DNA of 42,795 bases from an uncultured Gammaproteobacteria bacterium (GTDB taxonomy: Bacteria; Pseudomonadota; Gammaproteobacteria; Arenicellales; JAANXG01), in NCBI GenBank assembly GCA_947259395.1, contig CAMYMN010000023.1, positions 1 through 42,795 of the forward strand, in the 5' to 3' direction. Position 1 is the stretch's first letter. Each line of letters opens with the position of its first letter. This document shows positions 1 to 8,111 of the stretch, piece by piece. The translations under genes and the position numbers were made by a program. The notes beneath the pieces are model-generated. The model saw only the letters and a list, made by a program, of their open reading frames with translations. It was not told where the DNA came from and did no database searches.

Positions 1-77
1 GCGAAGCAGCAGTACTGGCTGAAGCGGATTCGGGAGTGCGAGGAGTCGGGTCAGACGACGAAGGCCTATGCCGACGC
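1..77 (+). pseudogene. IS66-type TnpA accessory protein fragment
   Basis: Frame 1 is open from the window edge and reads a short charged helix-turn-helix-like stretch containing YWLKRIRECEESGQTTKAYA. This resembles the N-terminus of the small OrfA/TnpA protein of IS66-group elements. It is cut by the left end of the IS6-family element at 78, and the frame closes a few codons inside that element. Only about 26 residues remain, so the family assignment is by resemblance only. Confidence 0.5.
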
Positions 78-880
78 GGTTCTGTCAACTTGAGCCGAGA
101 TCATCCACAATATCTGTATGAAAAAGCAATCGCAATATCGTGGCCACCGCTTCCCACACGAAATTATTAGTCACGCTGTGTGGCTTTACCATAGGTTTTG
201 TTTAAGTTTTCGTGATATCGAAGACTTGCTGGCCGAGCGGGGTGTCGTCGTCTCCTACGAGACAATTCGGCAATGGTGCCTGAAGTTTGGTCCACGCTAT
301 GCGAAGCAGCTTCGCAAACGACAAGGAAGATTGGGAGATACGTGGTACATGGACGAATTAACGATCATCACGGTACAAGGCGAGCGCCGGTATCTCTGGC
401 GTGCCGTGGACCAGGACGACAATGTCATCGACATACTTATACAGAAGCGCAAAGATAAGCAGGCGGCGAAGCGCTTTTTCCGTAAGATGTTGAAGGGACA
501 AGGCCAATCACCCAGGCGGATGATCACCGATAAGCTCAAAAGCTACGGTGCGGCAAGAAGAGAAGTCATGCCTTCAGTTTTGCATTGCCAAGAACGCCGC
601 GCCAACAATCGGGCTGAAACGTCGCACCAACACACGCGTCAGCAAGAACGTCAAATGCGACGATTCAAGTCACCTGGACAAGCACAACGTTTTCTAACAA
701 TCCATAGCGCGGTTCACAATTTATTTCGCATTGGTCGTCATCTATTGAGAGCCCGTCATTATCGGACGTTTCGATCGCAAGCTTTTTCTTCGTGGCAGCA
801 GGTGACGTGCGTCTGCTAAGTACTGGGGAGAAACGCTAACGAGGTACTGATCGCGTTGCCCACAACAAGTTGACAAAGCC
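78..880 (+). mobile_element. IS6-family insertion sequence, copy A
   Basis: The element is about 803 bp, with one transposase gene and imperfect terminal inverted repeats: GGTTCTGTCAACTTGAGC at 78-95, and the complement of GGCTTTGTCAACTTGT at 865-880. The same termini bound the second copy at 33034-33829. Eight bases on each side (70-77 and 881-888) do not match, so there is no target duplication. That is expected when IS6-type cointegrate formation or later recombination has rearranged the flanks. The insertion cuts an IS66-type gene fragment on its left. Confidence 0.85.
118..819 (+). CDS. IS6-family DDE transposase (copy A)
   Basis: This is a 233-residue transposase that joins element ends to target DNA by replicative transposition. 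An N-terminal helix-turn-helix region (about residues 10-60) precedes a DDE catalytic core. D79 lies in WYMDEL, D138 in ITDKLKSYGAA and E167 in NNRAE. The final acidic residue is followed by the family's SHQHTRQ-E-MRRFKSPGQAQRFL segment. Length and motif order are those of intact IS6/IS26-like enzymes, so the protein may be active. It differs from the second copy at roughly 30 of 233 positions by eye, so the two are not a recent duplication. Confidence 0.93.
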   Translation: MKKQSQYRGHRFPHEIISHAVWLYHRFCLSFRDIEDLLAERGVVVSYETIRQWCLKFGPRYAKQLRKRQGRLGDTWYMDELTIITVQGERRYLWRAVDQDDNVIDILIQKRKDKQAAKRFFRKMLKGQGQSPRRMITDKLKSYGAARREVMPSVLHCQERRANNRAETSHQHTRQQERQMRRFKSPGQAQRFLTIHSAVHNLFRIGRHLLRARHYRTFRSQAFSSWQQVTCVC

Positions 881-908
881 TTTCTAACGTCTCGAAAACG
901 CGTCGCAA

Positions 909-1916
909 TTAAGACATTTGCGAAATCGTTTGGATCAGTGGTTTCAGTTCAACCGAGAGGCGGTTTGCGCTCGTGAACGCTGCTTCCACGCGCCCCTGGA
1001 TACACCAATCGCCGCAGGCCGCGAGCGAACTTCCCTCGTCCAGATACATACTCGGGCCGTTCTGCCTTTCTATGTTCGCATATCGCCAGCGATGCACCAT
1101 GCGGTATTCCGCGGTGGATACATTGCATCCAAGTATCTGGGATAGTTCACGAGTCAGGTGGTCCTTTACATCTTCGATGGCTTCTTCAATATGAGCTTCT
1201 GACCATCGGTTGGTAGCATGAGCGACCAGGGAATAATCCTCGGTTCTGCCCGGTTTGCTGTGATTGACCGAGACCCAGCTGATGTCGGCTTGGCGGACCA
1301 GTGCAGCCTGCCACGGGGTCTTTAACGGCTTCCGCATGCCCAACATCAGGGCGTAACAGCCCACCATTTTCGTTTTTGACAGGGAATCAACGTGAGAAAA
1401 GCAACTCGGCAATAGACGTGCCGCTTGTGCCGGCGGCACCGTGGAGACCACCCAGTCGTATGTGCCGAGCGGTTCGTTAGTCTCGCTTAGGAGCTTCCAT
1501 CCTCGAGCATTGGCCTCGATCTTTGCGACCGGTGTTTGCAGGCACACATCCAAGTTGGCAGCAAGGCATTTCGCTAGATGGTTCATTCCAGGTACGGCGA
1601 CATAGTGAGGAAAGGTCTCGTCCCACCGGCGCTGCGAGACGGTAGCGCCTTGGTCCAGCTCCGCAAAATCTGCGTCCCACCGGGACACGGCGTTGCTGCC
1701 GAGGAACGGCTGCAGAAACTCGCGGAATTCAACGGTCTTGACGAAAAAATACTGCGCGCCGTGATCGAAGTGGAAAGAGCCCGCATGCCGCGTCGCCATT
1801 CGTCCACCAACGCCGCCTGACTTTTCAAACAACGCCACGCGCGCACAGGATTTTAGCCGGTGCGCGAGCACCAACCCTGACAGACCGGCGCCGATGATCG
1901 CGACTCGCTTCACCAC
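909..1916 (-). CDS. Renalase-like FAD-dependent amine oxidoreductase
   Basis: The protein has 335 residues. Its N-terminus is a Rossmann FAD-binding fold, IIGAGLSGLVLAHRL, followed by EKSGGVGGRMATR. This is the GxGxxG plus GGR-ATR arrangement of renalase-type and protoporphyrinogen-oxidase-like flavoproteins. FDHGAQYF follows, another hallmark of this family. The C-terminal half contains the second flavin-contacting block (about residues 290-315, LAACGDWCIQGRVEAAFTSA). Bacterial relatives oxidise dihydro-isomers of NAD(P) or unidentified amines; the substrate here cannot be read. The protein is presumably cytosolic. Its stop lies 28 bp from the IS6 element end, so downstream sequence may have been lost. 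Confidence 0.85.
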   Translation of the reverse strand: MVKRVAIIGAGLSGLVLAHRLKSCARVALFEKSGGVGGRMATRHAGSFHFDHGAQYFFVKTVEFREFLQPFLGSNAVSRWDADFAELDQGATVSQRRWDETFPHYVAVPGMNHLAKCLAANLDVCLQTPVAKIEANARGWKLLSETNEPLGTYDWVVSTVPPAQAARLLPSCFSHVDSLSKTKMVGCYALMLGMRKPLKTPWQAALVRQADISWVSVNHSKPGRTEDYSLVAHATNRWSEAHIEEAIEDVKDHLTRELSQILGCNVSTAEYRMVHRWRYANIERQNGPSMYLDEGSSLAACGDWCIQGRVEAAFTSANRLSVELKPLIQTISQMS

Positions 1917-2340
1917 GTGACTCCGATTTCATCGTATCGTCCCGGGCGGGACGGGCGCGGCCACGATCTCATGGATTGCACGGTGACGATCTTCCAGTAT
2001 CGGTCGCCATAAGTATGCTGTTTCGTAAGGGAATAGCGCGGGCATTTAAACACGCTTCACCCTGAACCGCGACCCCGATCACCCGCTACGCATTTGTCCA
2101 ATCCGCCTGCGGCGCTCAGATCAGCATCTAGATGTATGCCACGCCCGGTGTCGCTTCTTGCGCTGGGAATACGCCCTACCGCAGGTTGCGCAAGTCTTGC
2201 CGGGCGGTTGCGATTCGGCAACGTCCATGGTTGCGGGGGAATGCGTGTAGATCAACTGTTCCACGCATTATTGACGGCGCAGTTGATCAAAATTCCGCGC
2301 CGGCGTGGTGCGCATATCGGTGCGCGATACCAATATCCAT
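1917..2340. other. Intergenic stretch, no supported gene
   Basis: These 424 bases lie upstream of the minus-strand flavoprotein gene and downstream of a small membrane protein gene. The open plus-strand frames here (for example 2094-2429) have Arg/Pro/Ala-rich, low-complexity translations without any recognisable domain, and they overlap the better-supported minus-strand gene at 2341-2520. I see no tRNA, repeat or hairpin worth naming. Confidence 0.5.
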
Positions 2341-2520
2341 TCAGCACCGGTCATCGGGCACGGCGTAGCTACGCTTTATATCCGTTGCGCGGGCCGGCCC
2401 GCGGCGGGCGACGGCCCGCGCTGGTTTGAGCACGCGGTAGAACAGGTAGCCGAATCCGAGTAAGACGGTGATGCGGATGAGGACGTAACTTGCTGCAGCG
2501 GTGGCTATATCGTTTTCCAT
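2341..2520 (-). CDS. Small single-span membrane protein (59 aa)
   Basis: The gene encodes 59 residues starting MENDIATAAASYVLIRITVL, with a hydrophobic segment about residues 12-30 followed by a basic cytoplasmic-type tail (YRVLKPARAVARR). An AGGAG ribosome binding site lies about 8 bases before the ATG and supports the start. I do not recognise the family. It is the last of four small membrane-protein genes on this strand, separated by 128 bases from the next one upstream. Confidence 0.6.
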   Translation of the reverse strand: MENDIATAAASYVLIRITVLLGFGYLFYRVLKPARAVARRGPARATDIKRSYAVPDDRC

Positions 2521-2648
2521 AATAAAATCTCCTGTAGGTTCAAAGAGTTTGTTATAAACGCGGTTTTGCCGTTCTCGACGCTACGGGTACCGGGCCGATC
2601 ACTTTATATCAAGCCAAGGACCTCGTAATAACGACGCTTGTGCCGCTG

Positions 2649-2819
2649 TCAAGCGGCCTTGCGATGCGTGCTACTCTCGCGCCTTTTGATCCCCGCCGTG
2701 TTTGCGATGTCCTGCGCGCGAGGCTTCCCGCGCATGAATTCCCACACTGTTAAACCGAGGCCAACCAACATCATGGCGAACACAAAAATCGCGACTGACA
2801 AAAACATTGTTTCACTCAT
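2649..2819 (-). CDS. Small single-span membrane protein (56 aa)
   Basis: The reading frame is open further upstream, but the start MSETMFLSV is chosen because a strong GAGGAGG Shine-Dalgarno sequence precedes that ATG by about 7 bases. The 56-residue product has one clear transmembrane helix (about residues 6-29, FLSVAIFVFAMMLVGLGLTV) and then a charged tail. The ATG is 2 bp after the stop of the preceding small membrane protein gene, so the two are translationally linked. I do not recognise the family; the layout resembles small inner-membrane DUF proteins. Confidence 0.7.
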   Translation of the reverse strand: MSETMFLSVAIFVFAMMLVGLGLTVWEFMRGKPRAQDIANTAGIKRRESSTHRKAA

Positions 2820-2821
2820 GG

Positions 2822-3001
2822 CTATATCCTCCTCGCTATGAGCGCGGATAGCTTGAAATAGATCCCAAATGCGAGAATAGAAGGCACCCAGATGGCACTG
2901 AACAGCCCCTCGGACGGATACCCGTTGAACCACAGAAAGCCAGAGACGGCGAATGACACCGCGACCGCGAGAAGTATGAAAAGGTCTGACAATTTAAACA
3001 T
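2822..3001 (-). CDS. Small two-span membrane protein (59 aa)
   Basis: The 59-residue product begins MFKLSDLFILLAVAVSFAVS. Two hydrophobic segments (about residues 6-25 and 34-52) are separated by a short loop containing WFNGYPSEG. The protein ends in an Arg-rich tail whose codons also form the Shine-Dalgarno sequence of the next gene, only 2 bp away, so the pair is clearly cotranscribed. Both termini are probably cytoplasmic. I do not recognise the family. Confidence 0.7.
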   Translation of the reverse strand: MFKLSDLFILLAVAVSFAVSGFLWFNGYPSEGLFSAIWVPSILAFGIYFKLSALIARRI

Positions 3002-3055
3002 TGGTATACTCCGTTAACGTTGAACTTGACTGAGGCGGGCGATATGTGCCCGCAC

Positions 3056-3355
3056 TCACAGATCATGGAAACCCACGGCCGCTAGCAACAATCCGGTGAT
3101 CGTCACGGCCGCGGGTATGCGAAGGCCGCTTATGCCAAATACTTCGACCATAGAGGGTGTTACCCCGAGCCCGCCGAGGAGCAGCCACAGGAAGAAAGGC
3201 GTGGCCACGACTACCCCAACCCATCCGATGACCCGGAAACGGCCAGTTGTCTTCACAGCAGGCTGCATCCGCATCGACGCGCCAGCGGCGGGTCGATGGC
3301 CTTCAGCGTCGACCCGGTAGTAGCTAATCGCATGGGTTTGTCTAAGCTGTCTCAT
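3056..3355 (-). CDS. Small two-span membrane protein (about 99 aa)
   Basis: The frame codes for up to 99 residues. The first about 28 lack hydrophobic character, and internal ATG codons (MRMQPAVKTTGRF) may be the true start; no good ribosome binding site distinguishes them. Two membrane segments follow: WVGVVVATPFFLWLLLGGLG and, near the C-terminus, PAAVTITGLLLAAVGF. It lies 54 bp upstream of the next small membrane-protein gene on the same strand and probably heads the transcription unit. I do not recognise the family. Confidence 0.55.
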   Translation of the reverse strand: MRQLRQTHAISYYRVDAEGHRPAAGASMRMQPAVKTTGRFRVIGWVGVVVATPFFLWLLLGGLGVTPSMVEVFGISGLRIPAAVTITGLLLAAVGFHDL

Positions 3356-3866
3356 AACATGTCGAGTTTAATTTGGTAACGATATGGCAAGGATGCCGCA
3401 CCTCGTGTAATCGACACGTGTACGATGCACGTTGGAATATTCACGCAGCGATCACGTTTAAAAACCCCGTTACGTGCTGAGGACACACCTCGCACAATTG
3501 GCAAAGACGCTGCTGACCGCTTTTACGGCTGCACGTTGCACGCGGTGCGTAGCCGCATTCGGGTGTGTTCGTTTATAGGGTGCCGCAAACCGCAGTTACT
3601 TTGGCTCGGGTAGCGCGTTCGTTTGCGGCAGATTCACCGCCTGGTGGATAAAGGCCCTGGCGCGAGAGTATGATTTAGAAAGGCCGTTCATATTGATAGA
3701 GCTGAATTTCTCCGCCTTGGTGCAAATTTCGGGCTAGAGAGACCGTGACCAAACCGTGACACCAACGAGACATTTCATGTCCGCAGGAGTCTATTTCAGT
3801 CACCGCTGCGCGGGGCCGGCGCGCCTGAGTTGTTGTTCACATTGAAGCCAGAGTTTGGATGACCGC
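3356..3866. other. Intergenic stretch upstream of the tRNA-Phe fragment
   Basis: These 511 bases have no convincing coding frame. A plus-strand frame at 3425-3613 encodes an unremarkable 62-residue peptide without motifs. The stretch ends at the first tRNA-Phe 3' half. Such sequence beside an attachment site often carries integrase remnants, but I could not identify any here. Confidence 0.4.
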
Positions 3867-3911
3867 CTGAAAATCCCCGTGTCGGCAGTTCGATTCTGTC
3901 CCTGGCCACCT
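3867..3911 (+). repeat. tRNA-Phe 3' half, putative attachment-site repeat 1
   Basis: These 45 bases are identical to 11790-11834. They match tRNA-Phe from position 32 onward: anticodon loop CTGAAAA with GAA anticodon, the 3' anticodon stem TCCCC, a T arm GGCAG-TTCGATT-CTGTC that can form 5 bp, the acceptor strand CCTGGCC, and ACC. The terminal A of CCA is replaced by T. No 5' half precedes it, so it is not a functional tRNA gene. A tRNA 3' segment starting in the anticodon loop is the usual identity block of tyrosine-recombinase attachment sites. Confidence 0.85.
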
Positions 3912-4077
3912 TACGCAATACCCAGAAAGCGCTATGGGGTGTAAAGATCAATTAGAGATATGCTTGTTGCGTATACCGCCCCTGGAATTCCGCACCGATT
4001 CTTGGTTACGTCTATCGCCGTGAGCTTGAAGGAATATTGGCGCGGTAAAAATTCGCTACTTTTAAAGGAGATTCTTG

Positions 4078-4656
4078 ATGTCCCACCAGCTTCCCGATTT
4101 ACCCTATAACCACGATGCTCTGGCGCCCACGATCTCGGCAGAAACCCTGGACTATCACTATGGCAAACACCACCAAGCATACATCACCAATTTGAACAAC
4201 TTGATACCCGGGACAGATTGCGATAATTCATCGCTGGAAGACATCATCTGTTCGGCGGACGGAGGCATCTTCAACAATGCGGCGCAGGTATGGAACCATA
4301 CATTCTACTGGAATTGCTTGAGCCCGAACGGTGGTGGCGAGCCCGGCAGTGCCCTGGCCGACGCCATTAAGGCCCGTTACGATTCCTTTAACGCCTTCCG
4401 CGATGCCTTCAACCAGGCCGGCGCCACCAACTTCGGCTCCGGCTGGACCTGGTTGGTCAAAACCGCCGACGGCGGCGTCGACATCGTCAATACCTCCAAT
4501 GCCGGCAACCCTTTACGCGACGGGCTAACGCCGCTGATGACCATCGATGTATGGGAGCATGCCTACTACATCGACTACCGCAATGCGCGCCCAAAATATC
4601 TGGAAGAGATCTGGAAGATCATCAATTGGGACTTCATCGCCGCCAATTTCGGCTGA
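4078..4656 (+). CDS. sodB: Superoxide dismutase [Fe]
   Basis: The 192-residue protein converts superoxide to hydrogen peroxide and oxygen in the cytoplasm. All four metal ligands are present: H27 (HYGKHHQAYI), H74 (QVWNHTFYW), D157 and H161 (DVWEHAYYIDY). Gln70 and the NFGSGWTWLV block match the iron rather than manganese form. Length equals that of the Escherichia enzyme to within one residue. The ATG at 4078 is preferred over the TTG one codon earlier because AAAGGAG lies 7 bases before it. It is the first gene inside the tRNA-Phe-bounded segment, with its own upstream intergenic region. Confidence 0.97.
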   Translation: MSHQLPDLPYNHDALAPTISAETLDYHYGKHHQAYITNLNNLIPGTDCDNSSLEDIICSADGGIFNNAAQVWNHTFYWNCLSPNGGGEPGSALADAIKARYDSFNAFRDAFNQAGATNFGSGWTWLVKTADGGVDIVNTSNAGNPLRDGLTPLMTIDVWEHAYYIDYRNARPKYLEEIWKIINWDFIAANFG

Positions 4657-4742
4657 GAAGTCACGCGGCGCACAAAGAATGAGGGATTGGTACTCTTAAT
4701 CCAAATTTTAGACGTCGTTTAAGTAGCGGAGAAATTTTTTCC

Positions 4743-5045
4743 CTGAGTATCGGAAGCGAATTCGCGCGCCTTGTTAATGTTTATCTCAACTCCCGGTTGG
4801 TCGGAACGCTGAGGCTCGATACCTCGGGGGCGATCGACTTTCAATGCGACGCCAGTTGGTTGGAGCGGGAGCACAGCTTTCCGATGTCACTCTCTTTACC
4901 GCGGCACAAAGACCGCTATATCGGTGACCCGGTGATCGCCGTATTCGACAATCTGCTTCCCGATAGCGATGACATCCGCTGCCGAGTCGCTGCGCGCATG
5001 GAGGCGGTAGTCGCTGTAGTAATCAAGTTGCCATCAATCAGCTGA
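4743..5045 (+). pseudogene. HipA N-terminal domain remnant
   Basis: The frame reads VNVYLNSRLVGTLRLD near its start, then DASWLEREHSFPMSLSLP, then DRYIGDPVIAVFDNLLPDS. This is the N-terminal subdomain of HipA-type serine/threonine kinase toxins. Similarity ends at RVAARMEA, after which the frame leaves the family and stops. The kinase domain and the partner HipB are absent. The upstream part has no ATG, so I treat it as a decayed fragment. HipA toxins phosphorylate glutamyl-tRNA synthetase in known cases; this fragment cannot. Confidence 0.75.
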
Positions 5046-5241
5046 CTTTGTTTTAAAAGTTAACGGGGCATTAGCAGTGATCAGCGTTAACTGTTCTCTG
5101 ACCCGCGTTTCACACGCGTTTCACAGTATCGTCACGCATCGAAATTTAAGGTCTGCATCTTCTAAAAGTCGACCTTGCGTCTCGAACATCAGTGGTAGCG
5201 ATGATCGGCCACTTAAGAAATCACACATGGGAGCTCACGAT

Positions 5242-5583
5242 ATGAACAATCTCAGGAACAATCCTCGTCCGCACCGCGTGCCGCGTGGTCTTGAGTGGAC
5301 GACGTTGAAAACAATTCCTGTAGTTTTGCTTGGTGGTATCTTAATCCCTCTCTCCCTCAACATTGGCAGCCGGTTCTTTCCGCCCGGTGCGACCGCCAAC
5401 GAAGTCGCAGAACACTTCGTAAAGATAGATATCGTGTCAATCGCAACCGCAGTGATGGTCACCATGACGGCATTAACCGTTGGTATCTTCTGCTTCACGT
5501 TAGCAATGATGAAGGGTCCGGCGCGTGTCGCTGACGCTTACTATCTGCCAGACTCAGAGCGTCCCGCTCGTGAGGGGCGATAG
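5242..5583 (+). CDS. Two-span membrane protein, unknown function
   Basis: The product has 113 residues from MNNLRNNPRPHRVP. That ATG is chosen because GGGAG precedes it by 8 bases; the frame extends upstream to 5077 without further support. Two transmembrane segments are visible: TLKTIPVVLLGGILIPLSLN and IVSIATAVMVTMTALTVGIF. Between them is a polar loop with FFPPGATANEVAEHFVKID, and the C-terminus reads MMKGPARVADAYYLPDSERP. The KGPxYVADAY-like tail recurs in small membrane proteins of other proteobacteria as I recall, without an assigned role. Confidence 0.7.
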   Translation: MNNLRNNPRPHRVPRGLEWTTLKTIPVVLLGGILIPLSLNIGSRFFPPGATANEVAEHFVKIDIVSIATAVMVTMTALTVGIFCFTLAMMKGPARVADAYYLPDSERPAREGR

Positions 5584-5717
5584 CCATCGCGCGAGTGGGA
5601 CACACCGAGTGAGTGCACTACCGGCTTGCGCCAGCTGGCGCCCTGTAAACACTAATCGTCGGCGCAACTAGTTTTGAACTATAGGTAGCACTCCAGCGGG
5701 TATGCAGCGGTATTGAT

Positions 5718-6653
5718 ATGACGCATCGTCATCGCGCCCTCAACTGGCTGATGCTTCTGGCGCTGACGGTCATGTGGGGATCGTCCTTCATGCTCACCAA
5801 AATTGCCGTGGGTGGCCTGCCGCCACTGGTTGTTGTGGCGGGGCGTCTGTCCGTAGCCTGCATACTGCTGATTGTGGTCGTCATGGCGATCGTGCGCCGA
5901 CCGAGGATTGGGCTCCGCGTCTGGATGTTTTTCGTCCCGATCGCTTTCTTCGGCAACGCGCTGCCATTCTCGCTGATCAGTTGGGGCCAACGCCATATCG
6001 ACAGTAGCGTGGCCGGAATCCTCATGGCCACCATGCCGTTAGTGACCTTGGGCTTGGCCCATTACTTTGTTCCCGGCGAGCGGGTGACACGCTATCGGGC
6101 GGTCGGTTTCCTGTTGGGGTTTGTCGGCGTAATCGTACTGATGGGTCCAAACGCTTTAATGAAGCTGCGCGATGTGCCCGGGCAACTGTTGCCGATGGTG
6201 GCCGTGCTGGGTGGTGGGGTATCCTACGCCATCGCAGCGATTTTGGCGCGGCTCCGGCCGGCCAGCAGTGCTGTGTGGACCGCCGCGGCCACGACTTTCA
6301 TTGCCACTATGATGATGCTGCCGGTGGTGCTGCATAACGTTGAGCCCCCCGGCCTGGCCGCGCCCAGCGCAGCGCAGCTGCTTGCCATTGCCTTGCTTGG
6401 TGTCTTCTCTACCGCCATCGCCGGCATCGTTTACTTTCGCCTCGTCAGCAATGCGGGCCCCGCATTTGTGTCCCAACTCAATTACCTCATTCCCATGTGG
6501 GCGGTGGTTGTCGGTGTGATGTTCCTGGATGAGACACTTCAACGCAACCATCTCCATGCGCTGTTGTTGATACTCGGGGGTATTCTGGTCACTCAGCTCG
6601 AGCAGCGCAGGACCACACCTGCCGTTCGTCGATCGGGCGAGGTTACAGCTTGA
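5718..6653 (+). CDS. EamA/DMT-superfamily transporter
   Basis: The 311-residue protein has ten predicted membrane helices in two repeated EamA halves (about residues 10-145 and 160-300). The first half carries the family's WGSSFMLTKIAVGG entry motif, and the second ends with a MFLDETLQRNHLHALLLILGG block. Drug/metabolite transporters of this type export amino acids, nucleobases or other small metabolites from the inner membrane; the substrate is not readable. The downstream gene lies close behind on the same strand and may be cotranscribed. Confidence 0.92.
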   Translation: MTHRHRALNWLMLLALTVMWGSSFMLTKIAVGGLPPLVVVAGRLSVACILLIVVVMAIVRRPRIGLRVWMFFVPIAFFGNALPFSLISWGQRHIDSSVAGILMATMPLVTLGLAHYFVPGERVTRYRAVGFLLGFVGVIVLMGPNALMKLRDVPGQLLPMVAVLGGGVSYAIAAILARLRPASSAVWTAAATTFIATMMMLPVVLHNVEPPGLAAPSAAQLLAIALLGVFSTAIAGIVYFRLVSNAGPAFVSQLNYLIPMWAVVVGVMFLDETLQRNHLHALLLILGGILVTQLEQRRTTPAVRRSGEVTA

Positions 6654-6739
6654 ATGCCGCCCCCGGGGACAAAGGCCGCTGGGGCACGATGCCTGAGCGA
6701 GATGACCCCGCGGACGGCGTAAACTTAAAGGAGCCGGGT

Positions 6740-7303
6740 GTGCCTAATTCAGATCTCGTTTCAACGCTCGTCGTATGGATGAGAGGACTCACGGTCTCGT
6801 TATTGACCGCCGTTCCTCTGGTCGTGTTTGCAGCGGACTCGCCCGATCCGATGACCCAATCCCTCGATCCTGTACCCTCGCCCAAGCTCGATCCGGCGGA
6901 GGTTGTGCGCATCCAGGTAGAAGCGTTGCGCATAAATAGCGATCTCGATACGGGAATCGCGCTGACCTACCGTTTCGCGTCGCCGGGCAACAAGAGCTTT
7001 ACCGGGCCGTTGGCGCGTTTCACGCAGATGATTCGCTCGTCGCCCTATGATCGCCTCCTCAATCACCTAACTGCCCGTTATGGTCCGGTCGCCGTCGATG
7101 GCGACGAGGCCCACCAAATGGTCATTATCATTGACGCAAACGGAGATGAGGTCGCCTATGTCTGGGTACTTACCCGTCAGAACGAGGGTAAGTTCAAGGA
7201 TTGTTGGATGACCGATGCCGTCATGCCCGCGCAGCGCCCGACACAAAGGAAGCTTACGCAGCGCCTTGTCCAGGGCGAGGCGCTCTCTGCTTGTCTAATG
7301 TGA
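6740..7303 (+). CDS. DUF4864-family exported protein
   Basis: The GTG start at 6740 is chosen because AAAGGAG precedes it by 6 bases and because the product then begins with a signal peptide (hydrophobic GLTVSLLTAVPLVVFA, cleavage after the Ala pair). The frame is open back to a TTG at 6650 overlapping the transporter stop. The mature part contains VVRIQVEALRINSDLDTG and RFASPGNKSFTGPLARFTQM, the signature of DUF4864, a small periplasmic family without known function. The product has 187 residues and ends in QRLVQGEALSACLM. Confidence 0.8.
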   Translation: MPNSDLVSTLVVWMRGLTVSLLTAVPLVVFAADSPDPMTQSLDPVPSPKLDPAEVVRIQVEALRINSDLDTGIALTYRFASPGNKSFTGPLARFTQMIRSSPYDRLLNHLTARYGPVAVDGDEAHQMVIIIDANGDEVAYVWVLTRQNEGKFKDCWMTDAVMPAQRPTQRKLTQRLVQGEALSACLM

Positions 7304-7607
7304 TCCGACTGGATAGTGCTCCGAAGGACCCGCGATAGGCGTTTACCCGGGTAACAAGTGTCAAACATACCGCCATACGAAATATTGATGTCAATCAAGA
7401 TGATAGCTCGTTGTTTCGCGGGCTTTCTGTACAACACTGGCTGAAGATTCTTTACAGAGCCCACCGATTCAGATGCAAGGAAGCGGGAGAGTAGTATCAT
7501 TCACTCCTGCCGGCGGGCGGTGCGACTACTACCGAATAGCGGCTTGCACAGCATCCACAGGTGATTTTTCAGGAGCCACTTCCCCCAAGACACTAGCGGA
7601 TAACAGC
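7304..7607. other. Intergenic stretch
   Basis: These 304 bases separate the DUF4864 gene from the FMN-binding protein gene. The latter's frame is open back to 7473, but that part encodes no recognisable domain, so I take it as leader. I see no clear terminator or promoter. Confidence 0.4.
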
Positions 7608-8111
7608 ATGAGCAACCACGATGAGCCCCTGTTCGATGATGGGGAGACCAAACAATCAATCCCGTCGGTCGCAGGGCGGATCCGCAGTCTTGTCAAAAAT
7701 CAGCCATACGCTGTGCTGTGTGTCCAAGGTGAAGGCCAACCATACGGCGCACTCGTCGCGTTTGCCTTCTCGGAAGATCTGCGCCACGCGGTGTTTGCCA
7801 CGCCGATTGCCACTCGAAAGTTCCGCCTCCTGTCAGAGTGCAACCGGGTGGCGTTTGTCGTCGATAATCGGTCCAGTCACGCCCAGGAATTGATGGCAAT
7901 CGAAGCGGTTACGGCAACGGGACGGTCAGTGCTGTTGGGCAGGGACGGCGACTTCGATCGCTGGGCGGACTTACTCGTGGGCAAGCATCCCTACCTGGAA
8001 GCGTTTGTGAAATCCGAGAGCTGCGCGCTATTTCTGGTGGACATTGTTCGCTTTTTGCACGTGGCTCGCTTCCAAGAGGTTAATCAATGGATTCCGACCG
8101 GCCACTCGTGA
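7608..8111 (+). CDS. Pyridoxamine-phosphate-oxidase-like FMN-binding protein
   Basis: The product has 167 residues from MSNHDEPLFDDG. The core is a split-barrel flavin-binding fold: YAVLCVQGEGQPYGALVAFA, then AVFATPIATRKFRLLSECNRVAFVVDNRS, then AIEAVTATGRSVLLG. This pattern is typical of the PNPOx-like superfamily, which binds FMN, F420 or heme. Substrate and partner cannot be inferred from the fold. The gene overlaps the following dikinase-like gene by 25 bp, so the two are translationally coupled and probably function together. No good ribosome binding site precedes the ATG, and an earlier start is possible. Confidence 0.85.
   Translation: MSNHDEPLFDDGETKQSIPSVAGRIRSLVKNQPYAVLCVQGEGQPYGALVAFAFSEDLRHAVFATPIATRKFRLLSECNRVAFVVDNRSSHAQELMAIEAVTATGRSVLLGRDGDFDRWADLLVGKHPYLEAFVKSESCALFLVDIVRFLHVARFQEVNQWIPTGHS

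Noticed and set aside
2094..2429. Plus-strand 111-residue frame
   Set aside because: Arg/Pro/Ala-rich translation without motif; it overlaps the better-supported small membrane protein gene on the other strand.
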